NCBI RefSeq assembly: GCF_003285015.1 | Contig: NZ_QMFB01000017.1 | Location: forward strand, 148,869 to 212,868 | Source: Paenibacillus contaminans | Lineage (GTDB): Bacteria; Bacillota; Bacilli; Paenibacillales; NBRC-103111 | Direction: 5' to 3' | Length of the DNA stretch: 64,000 nt | In this document: one piece after another, positions 8,177 through 17,803 of the stretch | How positions within the stretch are numbered: position 1 is the stretch's first letter | Layout of the letters: every line of letters begins with the position of its first letter | Notes under the pieces: model-generated | Databases searched by the model: none | What the model was told of the DNA's origin: nothing | Seen by the model: only the letters and a program-made list of their open reading frames with translations | Position numbers and translations under genes: made by a program

Positions 8177-10426
8177 ATGCGGAAAAATTGGTTCAACCGG
8201 CTGCTCTTGTCATATTTGCCCGTCTTGTTTGTGGTCAGCCTAAGCTTGCTGCTCATGACTTATTTAACGTTAAGCGAGATGGCCAAAAGATCGGCCGTCC
8301 GCGCCAACGAGCTGCTTTCGCAAAGCATCGTGCAAAAAATCGACGATGCGCTGATGAGCATCGATGAAATGATGATCAGGGAAATATTGGGGAACGACAA
8401 GCTGAAGTCGTTTTTTCATGACGACCGTCCGGAGGACAATCGGTATGACGATTACCAGACGGTTGCGGTTCTAAGGGGAATGATGGAGGAGAACCGGTTT
8501 ATCGATTCGGTTTATTTGTATCGAGTTACCGGTCGGATGGTGCTTACGCCGTCGACCTTTACCGGAATCGATGATTTCGGCGACAAGGAGTTTGTCGGCA
8601 GGCAGCTCACAAGCTTGACTCCTCACCGCTGGCTGGGAACGAGATTGTACCGGGAGCAGCCGAACGGACAGCCGGTCAGCGTGATCAGTCTGGTGAAGTT
8701 CGCGAACCTTTCGGACAAGAGTATGATGGTCGTTAATGTCAGAACGGACAAAATAAGCGAGCTTATCCGAAAAATGTCCGATTCGAATTTGAATTTCGTA
8801 GAGCTGGTGGAAGCGAACGGGGAGCTGCTTGCCTCGAAGGATGCGCGGGAAGATGCAACGGAGCCGACAGACAAGCTTCAAAGCGGTGGCAAACCGCTTT
8901 CCTCCGTACAGTCGTCTTATACGGGATGGACCGTTCGCAGCGGTATGTACAGAGAGAATATCGTGGATTGGGTATCCTCCATGTTCTATCTATGGATCTC
9001 GCTAGGCTTCCTTGTCATTATTCTCGGCATTGTATGGCTTGTTTACGTGACGCGCCGCAACTATAAGCCGATCCGCAGCATAACCGACCGGATTGAGGAT
9101 TACGCCAAACAGAAGCAGCAAAGCTTAAAGCGGGAAGACAAGGCGGATGAGTTCAAATATATCGAAACGGCAATCGAGGATTTGCTGGATCAATCGAGCC
9201 TGCTTCAGGAAGAGAACAAGGAAAATCTCGCTTACCGAAAACGGCATGTGTTCCTTGCGATGCTCGAAGGGGGGGCTTCCGCCCAAGGGGATAAATGGAA
9301 GGGCGAAATGAACAAGCTCGGGCTGGACGGTTCGTTCGGCGGCTATTTTGTCGTACTGATCGAGATGGACCGTTACGCCGAGTTTGCCGCTCAATTCAGC
9401 AGGCGGGATCAGTTTTTGCTCAAGCATGTGCTCAGCAAAGGGAATCAGGAGTTAGCGGACAGCGAGCCCGTGCAAGCATGGTCGGAGTGGGTCAATCCGT
9501 ATCGTCTCGCGGTAGTTTATATGTTGGAAGACTGCGCTGCCGCCACTGGCTGGGAGCCTGCACCCGTCAGCGAGAAATTAAGGGCATGGGTTGAAGAGAA
9601 CCTGACCTTTACGATTACGATCGGGATCGGTACCCTGCAAAAAGATATCGAGCATGTCCCGGAGTCGTACAGGCGGGCGGCTGATGCGCTCAACTACAAG
9701 TCGTCGCTCGGGACGAACCGGCTGATCGGATCGTCGGATTTGACCACGATGCCGCAAGGGGAGATGTTCAAGCAGCTTCATCTTATACGTGCGCTTTGCC
9801 AATCGTTCCGCTCCGGCGACAAGGAGTGGGAGAAGCTGTTTCATGACCTGCACGGCATGGTGCGAAGCCAGTTGTTCTCGCGCGACGATCTCGTCAGCCT
9901 GCTCAGTTATTTGATCCACCATCTGCATAAGGAAGTGATGGAGCTGCCCGCCGAGCTGCAGGACATTTGGAACAAAGGCTTTCACGACCGGCTGCATGAG
10001 ATTGCAGAGCAGAAAGAGAACGTCGACGAAATCTTCGCAGAGTTTCGCGGGATTTTGGAGGAGGCCTCCGGGCAAATGCGGGATGTCCGGGAAAACCGGC
10101 ACCATAACCAGTTGATTCATCACGTTAAAAAATACATCGGCGAAAATTATGCCAATCCGGATTTGTCGCTGGCCCATCTGAGCGATGAATTCGGCGTTAA
10201 CGCCAGCTATTTAAGCCGTTTGTTTAAGGAGCAATTCGGCGAGAAGTTCAACGATTATGTAGCACAGGTCCGAGTGGAAAAGGCGGTCGAGCTGCTGAGA
10301 GAGACGGAGGAAACGGTCAACGACATCGCTGCAGCCGTCGGCTACACGCATACGCTGACGTTTATCCGCGTATTCAAAAAGCTGATGGGCAACACGCCGG
10401 GGAACTACCGCAAGGATATGGCGTAA
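8177..10426 (+). CDS. YesN-like membrane sensor and AraC-family transcription regulator
   Basis: 749 aa in one chain. Residues 9-31 and about 266-290 are membrane helices around an extracellular Cache-like sensing domain; a HAMP-like linker follows (RNYKPIRSITDRIEDYA), then a poorly conserved GGDEF/PAS-like middle region (YFVVLIEMDRYAEF), and a C-terminal double helix-turn-helix of AraC type (about 647-745: LSLAHLSDEFGVNASYLSRLFKEQ and VNDIAAAVGYTHTLTFIRVFKK). These one-component proteins of Paenibacillaceae usually sense a sugar outside the cell and activate the adjacent importer operon. The frame runs up to 7991, but ATG 8177 has GGAGG at the right spacing and puts the first membrane helix at the N-terminus. 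The downstream importer is its likely target. Confidence 0.9.
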   Translation: MRKNWFNRLLLSYLPVLFVVSLSLLLMTYLTLSEMAKRSAVRANELLSQSIVQKIDDALMSIDEMMIREILGNDKLKSFFHDDRPEDNRYDDYQTVAVLRGMMEENRFIDSVYLYRVTGRMVLTPSTFTGIDDFGDKEFVGRQLTSLTPHRWLGTRLYREQPNGQPVSVISLVKFANLSDKSMMVVNVRTDKISELIRKMSDSNLNFVELVEANGELLASKDAREDATEPTDKLQSGGKPLSSVQSSYTGWTVRSGMYRENIVDWVSSMFYLWISLGFLVIILGIVWLVYVTRRNYKPIRSITDRIEDYAKQKQQSLKREDKADEFKYIETAIEDLLDQSSLLQEENKENLAYRKRHVFLAMLEGGASAQGDKWKGEMNKLGLDGSFGGYFVVLIEMDRYAEFAAQFSRRDQFLLKHVLSKGNQELADSEPVQAWSEWVNPYRLAVVYMLEDCAAATGWEPAPVSEKLRAWVEENLTFTITIGIGTLQKDIEHVPESYRRAADALNYKSSLGTNRLIGSSDLTTMPQGEMFKQLHLIRALCQSFRSGDKEWEKLFHDLHGMVRSQLFSRDDLVSLLSYLIHHLHKEVMELPAELQDIWNKGFHDRLHEIAEQKENVDEIFAEFRGILEEASGQMRDVRENRHHNQLIHHVKKYIGENYANPDLSLAHLSDEFGVNASYLSRLFKEQFGEKFNDYVAQVRVEKAVELLRETEETVNDIAAAVGYTHTLTFIRVFKKLMGNTPGNYRKDMA

Positions 10427-10743
10427 CCGGCAGAATTGGGCGTGATCGACCGCTCGCCGCCATGCGGCGCAATGCAATGTCGAGCAACTCGATCATTCGA
10501 CGTCATCGACATAACGCAACGATGCTCAACCGACCGCATCGAAACGTCGCGAACGTCGATTGGGAGTTTCGTGCCGGTGCTCGGACACACATCGGCTGTC
10601 AAACCGCGCGCAGCGCGGTTTGCGGCAGCCAATCGAAATTTGTATACTGCGTAAAAAATCGTCTACGGACGACAGGGAGCTTGAACCGGCCGTTCCGTGA
10701 CAGCAAGCGTGGACGGGCATTTCGGGCTTTTTGCATGCATGCG
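10427..10743 (+). other. Intergenic region with a strong hairpin
   Basis: No supported gene. A ten-pair perfect stem CAAACCGCGC/GCGCGGTTTG with a GCA loop (10600-10622) lacks a T-tract, so it is not a standard terminator. Several short frames in this stretch have no ribosome site. Confidence 0.6.
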
Positions 10744-10781
10744 GATAAAGAATTGTTTATGCCGTGATAAAATCGGCGATA
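10744..10781 (+). promoter_or_regulatory. Shared 38-bp motif upstream of the sugar-binding protein gene (site 2)
   Basis: GATAAAGAATTG-N11-ATAAAATCGGCGATA, 81 bases before the TTG start at 10863. Its 15-base right part is identical to the minus-strand site near 28003 and closely matches site 1 at 7948. Confidence 0.55.
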
Positions 10782-10862
10782 TTCGGACGGCTGATGTCCG
10801 TGTTACTTTACTACCGAGCGGCAAATGAAATGCCGAGAGACAAATTAACGGGAGGGTTCACC

Positions 10863-12335
10863 TTGAAGCTCAGAATGAAATCGGTTGCAGCAGTATCCGC
10901 TTGCTTGATGCTTTCTTTAACGGCGCTTGGCTGCGCGAAGGAAGCGGATAAAAGCCCCGCATCTTCCGCAAGTCCCGCGGGAAGTCCGGCGGCCACTCAG
11001 ACGAAGGAAGCGAACGTTTATCCGGAGAACGGGCTTTCGAAGGACAAGAAAGTGACGCTTAAGATCGGCTTTCACGAGGCGGGCATGGGCCGGGAATGGT
11101 TCGATTACGCGATGGACAGCTTTAAGAAGAAGTTTCCGAACGTCAGCTTCGAAGTCACCTATTCACCGAAAATCGCGGATGTTATCGGCACCAAAATATC
11201 CGCTAACAATGACAGCGATATGTTCGACATTTTTTCGACTGTGCTGCCCGGAGGGAACGCCGCGCAAATTCCGCTGGTCGAGAGCGGCAAAGTGGAGTCG
11301 CAGGAGGATCTCTGGGACCATAAGGTTTATGACGGAAACGGCAAGACGGTCAAAGACCTTGCGATAGCGGGTCAGTTTGAAGGAGCGTCGAGAATTCTCG
11401 GCAAGACGTATGCGCTTCCGACAGCGGGAACGACGACCGGCCTCTTCTTTAACAAAAATTTGTTTGAGAAGAACGGCTGGAATCAAAACCCGAAAACATG
11501 GGACGAGTTCGTCAAGCTGTGCGAAACGATCAAGGCGGCGGGCATCACGCCGATTACGACGCCAGGCATGTACCCGGATTATCTCAATTATTCGTTCGGC
11601 CCGTGGAAGCTGTTCGAGCTGGCGGAAATAAACGGCAATCTGAAAGCGTTCGAAGACGATTTCCGCAACTTCCGCAATGAATATACCGGCAAGGAAAGCG
11701 TAGAGCGGTGGAACCGCGTCTATGACCTCGGTAAGAAAGGCTTTTTCCCTGAAGGCATGGCCGCGTTAAATCATACGCAGTCCCAAATGCAGGTGCTGCA
11801 AGGCAAAGCGGCCATGGCTTCCACCGGCGCTTGGGTTCAGAACGAGATGAAGGATTCGACGCCCGCGGATTTCAAGTGGGGCTTTATGGCGGTGCCGATG
11901 GGCGACAAGCCGGACAGCGTGAAATATATTCGCGGTTCCTTCAGCAACGGCATGTTCATCTGGGCGGCGAAGCCCGATCTGAACAAGAAGTGGGCGAAAG
12001 AATTCCTTGTTTGGATGTGGAACCTGGACGTGCAGACGGTTATCGCGGATAAAGGCGGGCAGCTGTCGGTGCGCAAAGACTTTGCGGACGATCCGGCTCG
12101 GGCGGACAAAATCCAGGAGGTTTCGAAAGCGGTAGCCGAATACATCAAGAACAATAATGTCCAAACGGAAAGCGGCTTCCGCAACCTAACGCTGAGCGAT
12201 CCAGCTTATGCGCAATCAATTAAGCTGATCAACGAAGCCATAAGCCAGATCGCTACCGGCAAGCAGGATCCGCTTCCGAAGCTGCAAGAGGCGCAGCAGT
12301 TGATCGACAAAGCGATTGCGGCCCAGAAAAAATAG
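10863..12335 (+). CDS. Sugar ABC transporter substrate-binding lipoprotein (family 1)
   Basis: 490 aa. A lipoprotein signal peptide (MKLRMKSVAAVSACLMLSLT, then ALGC as lipobox) is followed by a Ser/Ala/Pro-rich tether and a two-lobe extracellular solute-binding protein fold (NKNLFEKNGWNQNPKTWDEF, GKAAMASTGAW). It should be lipid-anchored outside the membrane and deliver an oligosaccharide to the two permeases encoded next. The TTG start has GGAGGG six bases upstream; the ATG four codons later is too far from it, and the ATG at 10764 would bury the signal peptide. No ATPase gene lies in the operon, so a shared MsmX-type ATPase probably powers it. Confidence 0.9.
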   Translation: MKLRMKSVAAVSACLMLSLTALGCAKEADKSPASSASPAGSPAATQTKEANVYPENGLSKDKKVTLKIGFHEAGMGREWFDYAMDSFKKKFPNVSFEVTYSPKIADVIGTKISANNDSDMFDIFSTVLPGGNAAQIPLVESGKVESQEDLWDHKVYDGNGKTVKDLAIAGQFEGASRILGKTYALPTAGTTTGLFFNKNLFEKNGWNQNPKTWDEFVKLCETIKAAGITPITTPGMYPDYLNYSFGPWKLFELAEINGNLKAFEDDFRNFRNEYTGKESVERWNRVYDLGKKGFFPEGMAALNHTQSQMQVLQGKAAMASTGAWVQNEMKDSTPADFKWGFMAVPMGDKPDSVKYIRGSFSNGMFIWAAKPDLNKKWAKEFLVWMWNLDVQTVIADKGGQLSVRKDFADDPARADKIQEVSKAVAEYIKNNNVQTESGFRNLTLSDPAYAQSIKLINEAISQIATGKQDPLPKLQEAQQLIDKAIAAQKK

Positions 12336-12396
12336 CTTGACGGGGGAGGAAGGCGGCTTCCTCCCATTCTTTGCACAAGAAAGGAGCCGCAATACT

Positions 12397-13347
12397 TTGA
12401 GCGAGACGAACCGATTGACAAACCCAGCCTTGCCGGCGCCCAAAAAAGGGTGGATGCAAAAGTCGCGGAGCCAGAAGCGGATTTTCCTGTTTCTTGCGAT
12501 TACGCCGGCATTCGGCGGCTATCTTTTGTTCACACTGTACCCGAATTTAATGTCCGTTTATTATTCCCTGCTAAACTGGAATGGCATTTCCGAACCGCAA
12601 TTCGTCGGATTGCAAAACTACGTGACCCTGTTCCAGGACAAATACGTATGGCGGGCGCTGTACCATAACTTGATCTACATGATTTTCGTTCCTGCGCTCG
12701 TGATTATGATTTCCTTGCTGCTTGCCTATCTGTTAACGAATAAAAGCTATAAAGGAACGCCGATTTTTAAAGTGCTTTTCTTCTTCCCGAACGTGCTTTC
12801 GAGCGTTGTAGTCGCGCTTTTGTGGGCTTTCGTGTATGACGGCAGCTTCGGCCTGCTCAACTCGCTGCTTCGCCTTGTCGGCGTCAACATCGGGGAATTT
12901 TATTGGCTGGGCGACATCAGGACCGCGTTGTGGGCGATTATTCCTCCTTATGTTTGGGCGGGTGTCGGTTTTTATGTCGTTATTTTCATGAACGCGATGG
13001 TTACGATTCCGAAGTCGCTTTACGAGTCCGCCATTTTGGACGGAGCAACCCCCATGACCCGGTTGTTTAAGATAACGATTCCACTCATAATGCCGATTAT
13101 TCGGGTAGGCGCACTATTTCTTGTGCTAGGCTCCTTGAAGGGCTTCGAGCATGTGCTGATTTTGACCAACGGAGGGCCCGCGGGTTCGACGGATGTAATC
13201 GGGCTGTACATGTTCAACCTGGCGTTCGGCGCCGAGTATCATAACTACGGCTACGCTTCCGCAGTGGGCATGTTCCTGTTCGTCGTGCTGGTTATCGCGA
13301 AATTCATAACGGACAAATATATGACGAACCGGTCCGTGGAGTATTGA
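12397..13347 (+). CDS. Sugar ABC transporter permease, MalF/UgpA type
   Basis: 316 aa with six membrane helices and the EAA coupling loop ESAILDGATPMTRLFKITIP, which contacts the ATPase. Inner-membrane half of the importer. The TTG start follows AAAGGAG; the frame opens earlier (12316) but overlaps the preceding gene and has no ribosome site. It is 61 bases after the binding-protein gene and 21 before the second permease, so one transcript is likely. Confidence 0.9.
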   Translation: MSETNRLTNPALPAPKKGWMQKSRSQKRIFLFLAITPAFGGYLLFTLYPNLMSVYYSLLNWNGISEPQFVGLQNYVTLFQDKYVWRALYHNLIYMIFVPALVIMISLLLAYLLTNKSYKGTPIFKVLFFFPNVLSSVVVALLWAFVYDGSFGLLNSLLRLVGVNIGEFYWLGDIRTALWAIIPPYVWAGVGFYVVIFMNAMVTIPKSLYESAILDGATPMTRLFKITIPLIMPIIRVGALFLVLGSLKGFEHVLILTNGGPAGSTDVIGLYMFNLAFGAEYHNYGYASAVGMFLFVVLVIAKFITDKYMTNRSVEY

Positions 13348-13368
13348 TTGCTGAAAGGATGAACGATT

Positions 13369-14205
13369 GTGACAGAAAGGCGTTCGGTTATCGACGTATT
13401 TTGGTGGACGGTGCTCGTGGTCTGCGCTTTGACGGTCCTGTTCCCGCTCGTATGGATTTTCTACCAGTCGCTGAAGACGAACCGGGAGTTTTTCCAGAGC
13501 GTGTGGACGTTGCCGGAGACGCTGAAATGGCTCAATTACAAGACGGCTTGGGTGAAGTACAATATCGGCTCCGCCCTGCTGAACACCTTGTACTATGTCG
13601 GCGCGAGCCTGATCATCGGCACATTCCTGACTACCGTGAACGCTTACGCGCTAACGCGGCTCGAATTTAAAGGCAGGAAGCTGATTTGGGGCACGATCAT
13701 GCTTTCTTTGTTTCTGCCGGGCATCAATGCGCTGATACCGCAATATGTGCTTATGCGGGATCTTAACCTGACGAACAGCATCACAGGGCTGGTCATTCTG
13801 GACAGCTTCGGGGAAAGCGTGTTTTTCCTGCTGCTGCTGGGCGGTTTCATGCAGGCGCTGCCGAAGGAGCTGGAGGAGAGCGCATTTATGGACGGAGCCT
13901 CCTTGTTTCAGGTGTTCCTGCGGATTATCGTGCCGCTTTCGGCGCCGGGGATCGTAACGGTGGCGATTTTCAAGTTTCTTAGCTTGTACAACAACTTTCT
14001 GGGGCCGTTCATCTATTTGAGCGACCAGAAAAAATATACGATCGGCGTCAATATGTATCAAGCCAATCAAATGATGCAGTATACGTCGGATTGGGTGACC
14101 TTGTTCGCCGGCGTGCTGATCGCGATGATTCCGTCCGTGTTCATGTTCGTCTTCTTCCAGAGATGGATTATGGAAGGGGCTACGCTCGGGGCGGTCAAAG
14201 GTTAG
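13369..14205 (+). CDS. Sugar ABC transporter permease, MalG/UgpE type
   Basis: 278 aa from a GTG start behind GAAAGGATGA. Six membrane helices and the EAA loop EESAFMDGASLFQVFLRIIVP. Forms the transmembrane heterodimer with the preceding permease to import the sugar held by the lipoprotein. The product ends GATLGAVKG, typical of MalG-like permeases. Confidence 0.9.
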   Translation: MTERRSVIDVFWWTVLVVCALTVLFPLVWIFYQSLKTNREFFQSVWTLPETLKWLNYKTAWVKYNIGSALLNTLYYVGASLIIGTFLTTVNAYALTRLEFKGRKLIWGTIMLSLFLPGINALIPQYVLMRDLNLTNSITGLVILDSFGESVFFLLLLGGFMQALPKELEESAFMDGASLFQVFLRIIVPLSAPGIVTVAIFKFLSLYNNFLGPFIYLSDQKKYTIGVNMYQANQMMQYTSDWVTLFAGVLIAMIPSVFMFVFFQRWIMEGATLGAVKG

Positions 14206-14208
14206 CTT

Positions 14209-14229
14209 ATGCTGCCGCAAAGGCAGCAT
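14209..14229 (+). other. Intercistronic hairpin
   Basis: ATGCTGCC-GCAAA-GGCAGCAT is a perfect eight-pair stem with no T-tract, between the permease stop and the ribosome site of the DUF4838 gene. It may stabilise or separate mRNA segments of different abundance; this is inference. Confidence 0.6.
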
Positions 14230-14254
14230 TCGTACAGAAGGAGATGTGGCGAGC

Positions 14255-17200
14255 ATGAGGAAAACGCAATATTACGTATCCGTTTTACTTGTTATGTGCC
14301 TGCTGTTTGCATTTCCGGGAATATCATTTGGCGCCGCGCAGACGGCAGATGACGGTGCGGCTGCAAGAGGAGGGCAAGGGAACGAGAGAGGGAACAGTCA
14401 AGGGGTCATTGTCTTGGTACATGCGGACAATGGTACGATTACCGCCAAGTTCAACAAGCAACCGCCCGGCGGAAAGCCGGATGCAAGCGATTTTACGATT
14501 CAACGGCAGGTGAACGGCGGGGCGGCCGAAGTTGTTGTTCCGAGTTCGTATGCCTGGGGGACCTCAACCAAGATCGCGACGTTTGCCGTACCGCCGCTTG
14601 CTCCCGGAATCGCGGGGCGTGAGGTCGTTTACAGCGTTTCCTTCAAAGGCGCCGCTTTCGTGCCGGCTGCAACGTTTGCAATTACCGCCTTACCGCCGCT
14701 GGACGTGGTGCGCAACGGGCAAGCGAACGCGATGATCATCGTTGCAGCCGGTGCGGACGGACGTACGCAAGCAGCCGCGGCTACATTGGCGGAATACGTG
14801 CAGAAGTCGACAGGCGCGCTTTTGCCGGTGATGACGGAGGGACAGGCGGGAAGTCATAACGGGGAGCCGGACGGCCCGATTCGCATTTATGTCGGCGATG
14901 CCCAGGCGGAACCGCGACTTGGAGCGCTGATGCAAGGCATGGACGGGGACGGTTATGTCATCCTTCCCGAAGACGGGCGGATTACGATCGGCGGCCCGAC
15001 GTCCTGGGGAATCGAATATGGCGTATACGCGTTTTTGGAAAAATATGTGGGCGTTGGATGGCTCATGCCGGGGCCGGACGGTGAAGACGTTCCGCAGCAT
15101 GCGACGCTGTCCGTCTCCCGCGAAATGGTGAAAGAGGAGCCGGCCTTTATTTCCCGCGTCTTCAGTCCGCTTAACGGACAGAACTATCCGGTTCAAGCGG
15201 AGTGGGCGCGCAAAAACCGCATGCACAGCCGGATCTCGTTCCACCACAACGTGTATTCGCTCTTTCCGCCCGGCGAGTTCGGTCAGAGTCATCCGGAATT
15301 TTACCCGGTGCGCAACGGCGTACAATACATTCCGTCGGCAACCTTGACGAACTCGTGGCAGCCGTGCTTTTCGGAGCCGGGAACGGTGGACGTGGCGATA
15401 AGCAAGATCATAGCGTTTTTTGATAATAATCCGGATGCCGACTCCTTCTCGCTTGGGGTAAACGACGGCAAGGGTTATTGCGAGACGGAACCGGATCATC
15501 CGCTGTACACAGGGGAACTGAATTCCGTAGGCGTTCTGGACATGTCGGACATCTACTATAACTGGGTTAATCAGGTGGTGGAAGGGGTTTTGGCGGTTTA
15601 CCCCGACAAATGGTTCGGGCTGCTCGCTTACGACAGCGTTATGGACCCGCCTTCCTTCAAGCTGAATTCCCGCGTGGTGCCTTTCATTACACAAGATCGT
15701 ATGGCGTGGATAGACGCCGAAATCGAAAGCCAATCGAAGCAAAAGCTGGAAGAGTGGAATCAGGTCGCCGATAACATTGCTTGGTACGATTACATGTACG
15801 GAAATCCTTACTTATTGCCTCGCATGTATACGGAACGAATGGCTGACAATTATGCCTATGCCGCTGAACACGGCGTGCTGGCGCATTACTCGGAGCTGTA
15901 TCCGAACTGGGGCGAAGGACCGAAGCCATGGATCGCCGCCAAGCTGCAATGGGATCCCGATCAGGATGTCGAGGCGCTCTTGGACGAATGGTACGCCCGG
16001 GCGGTCGGCGAAGAGGCTGCAGCGGATCTCCGCGCCTATTACGATCATTGGGAACAGTTCTGGACGGAGCGCATACAAGGCTCGTTATGGTTTGAATCCC
16101 GAAAACGGACGACCTATCTGGAATTCGGCGATCCCAGCTATTTAGCATTGGTTACGGAGCAGGAAATCGCGGAAAGCCGGAGCTTGCTGGAGTCGGTCGT
16201 CGACAAGGCGGGTACGGCGCAGCAAAAAGCGAGGGCGGCCATGCTGCTGCGCGCGTTCGAATACTACGAGGCATCGGCGCTGAGCTATACGCCGAAGTTT
16301 ACGTCCTTGAACGAGCAAGAAGCGCTTGCCCTGCTCAATCCCGCCGCCCTGGAGCGGAAAATGGAAAAAGCTGCGGAACGCTACGAGCTGCTGGACGAAT
16401 TTGCGCAGGACCCTGTGCTGATGCATTTCATCAAGCCTTCGCCGACGGGAATCTACTATCCGCTCCTGCATTGGAACGGCTTGGATTCCGAGGCATTCTG
16501 GGCGATCGCGGACTACATGAAGGCGTTCGAGCCGAACGGCGGAACGGTGAGCCAACAAGTTTACGGTATCGCTCAGCATGCGGAGAACGAAAAGCTGCGC
16601 GAGTATGCCGACCTGCTGCAAAATGTAAACTTGGACCTTTTTGCGCTGAATAATAATTCGTCGTTTGAGCTTGGCGGGGATGTTCCGCAGTCGTGGTCCC
16701 CTTGGTATGAAAGCAATACGGTTTATAAACGTTCGACGGATTACAGCCATTCCGGAACCTCCAGTATGATGATCAGCACGCTGCGCCGGGGAGGACCGCA
16801 TCAAGTCGTCAATGTGAATCCGGGGATGATGGCTTCGCGTGTCCACTATTTTACGCCTGAAGGGACGCAGACGAACGCAACGATCCAAATCACCTTCAAT
16901 CTTCGGGACGCTAGCAATAAGCAGATCGGCACGCTCGTTTCGGGAACCAAGAAGGTAGGCGCGACGGCGGGAACATGGTCATCCGTCGACTTCTTGACGG
17001 ACATTCCGGAAGGTGTTAAAAGCGTGCAAATGATCGTTCTTCTGAATCAGGTGGAGCCGGAAACAAAGCTTTATTTGGACGATTTCGTCATCTACCAGGG
17101 AAGCAAGGAATGGCTGAACGCGCAAACGTTCTGGAAATTCGCCGATTATATTCAAGAGCATGAGCCGAGCGGCGGTATCTTGACGAATCGGGTAGAAGCG

Positions 17201-17755
17201 CTCATCGGCAGCTCGGCTTCCGGGCAGGAACGGGAGTTCGCTCAGCTTCTGCTGAACGTTCTGCAAGGCGCCGCTCCTGTAACGGCCAATGCTTCCTTCG
17301 AGCAAGGAACGACAACTTCGGCACCTCCGTGGGCTTTCTATGTGCAGAGCCAGGGCACGGTTACACGGGTTTCGGATACCTCGCATCAGGGCAGCTCCAG
17401 TATTGCGATTACCGGCGCGAAACCTTCTGCGGTACCTTATCAATATTTCATCCCGAAAGTCGGGCCGGCTGCCGCTAAAGTGTATTATAAGCTTCCCGAA
17501 GGCGCGACGACTGCCGGCACGATCCAGATCGGCTTTAATTTGAACACGGCCGACGGGAAGGGTATAACGGTCATGCGCTCCGAGATCAGGCCGATTACCG
17601 GCTCGCCAAACGGATGGTCGTCGATCAATCTTGCCGCCTATATTCCTTCCGAATTTAACGGGCTTGTCGTCGGGAGGATTCAATTCACGATCAACGTGAG
17701 CAATTTGGAGAATGAAGCCCGTGTTTATATCGATGACGCTAATGTGTATCAATAA
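14255..17755 (+). CDS. Large secreted DUF4838-like protein with Ig-like and carbohydrate-binding modules (paralogue 1)
   Basis: 1166 aa. Signal peptide to about residue 27 (FPGISFGAA). Then an Ig-like domain (about 49-147), an alpha/beta domain like the N-terminal domain of GH67/GH20 enzymes (about 148-280: NAMIIVAAGADGRTQAAAAT), a probable TIM-barrel region matching DUF4838 (about 285-610), a helical region (to about 800) and two CBM4/9-like beta-sandwiches (about 801-948 and 1008-1166). Positions shared by all three paralogues in the window include FHHN, an Asp near 404 (SLGVND) and a Glu near 547 (HYSELYP), which are candidate catalytic acids. It is probably a glycosidase of unknown specificity. 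ATG 14255 is preferred to GTG 14246, which is too close to AAGGAG. Confidence 0.85.
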   Translation: MRKTQYYVSVLLVMCLLFAFPGISFGAAQTADDGAAARGGQGNERGNSQGVIVLVHADNGTITAKFNKQPPGGKPDASDFTIQRQVNGGAAEVVVPSSYAWGTSTKIATFAVPPLAPGIAGREVVYSVSFKGAAFVPAATFAITALPPLDVVRNGQANAMIIVAAGADGRTQAAAATLAEYVQKSTGALLPVMTEGQAGSHNGEPDGPIRIYVGDAQAEPRLGALMQGMDGDGYVILPEDGRITIGGPTSWGIEYGVYAFLEKYVGVGWLMPGPDGEDVPQHATLSVSREMVKEEPAFISRVFSPLNGQNYPVQAEWARKNRMHSRISFHHNVYSLFPPGEFGQSHPEFYPVRNGVQYIPSATLTNSWQPCFSEPGTVDVAISKIIAFFDNNPDADSFSLGVNDGKGYCETEPDHPLYTGELNSVGVLDMSDIYYNWVNQVVEGVLAVYPDKWFGLLAYDSVMDPPSFKLNSRVVPFITQDRMAWIDAEIESQSKQKLEEWNQVADNIAWYDYMYGNPYLLPRMYTERMADNYAYAAEHGVLAHYSELYPNWGEGPKPWIAAKLQWDPDQDVEALLDEWYARAVGEEAAADLRAYYDHWEQFWTERIQGSLWFESRKRTTYLEFGDPSYLALVTEQEIAESRSLLESVVDKAGTAQQKARAAMLLRAFEYYEASALSYTPKFTSLNEQEALALLNPAALERKMEKAAERYELLDEFAQDPVLMHFIKPSPTGIYYPLLHWNGLDSEAFWAIADYMKAFEPNGGTVSQQVYGIAQHAENEKLREYADLLQNVNLDLFALNNNSSFELGGDVPQSWSPWYESNTVYKRSTDYSHSGTSSMMISTLRRGGPHQVVNVNPGMMASRVHYFTPEGTQTNATIQITFNLRDASNKQIGTLVSGTKKVGATAGTWSSVDFLTDIPEGVKSVQMIVLLNQVEPETKLYLDDFVIYQGSKEWLNAQTFWKFADYIQEHEPSGGILTNRVEALIGSSASGQEREFAQLLLNVLQGAAPVTANASFEQGTTTSAPPWAFYVQSQGTVTRVSDTSHQGSSSIAITGAKPSAVPYQYFIPKVGPAAAKVYYKLPEGATTAGTIQIGFNLNTADGKGITVMRSEIRPITGSPNGWSSINLAAYIPSEFNGLVVGRIQFTINVSNLENEARVYIDDANVYQ

Positions 17756-17803
17756 TAATTTGTCGGAATTCGTTTCCGATCGCATGAAAGGAAGTTTGAC
17801 TCC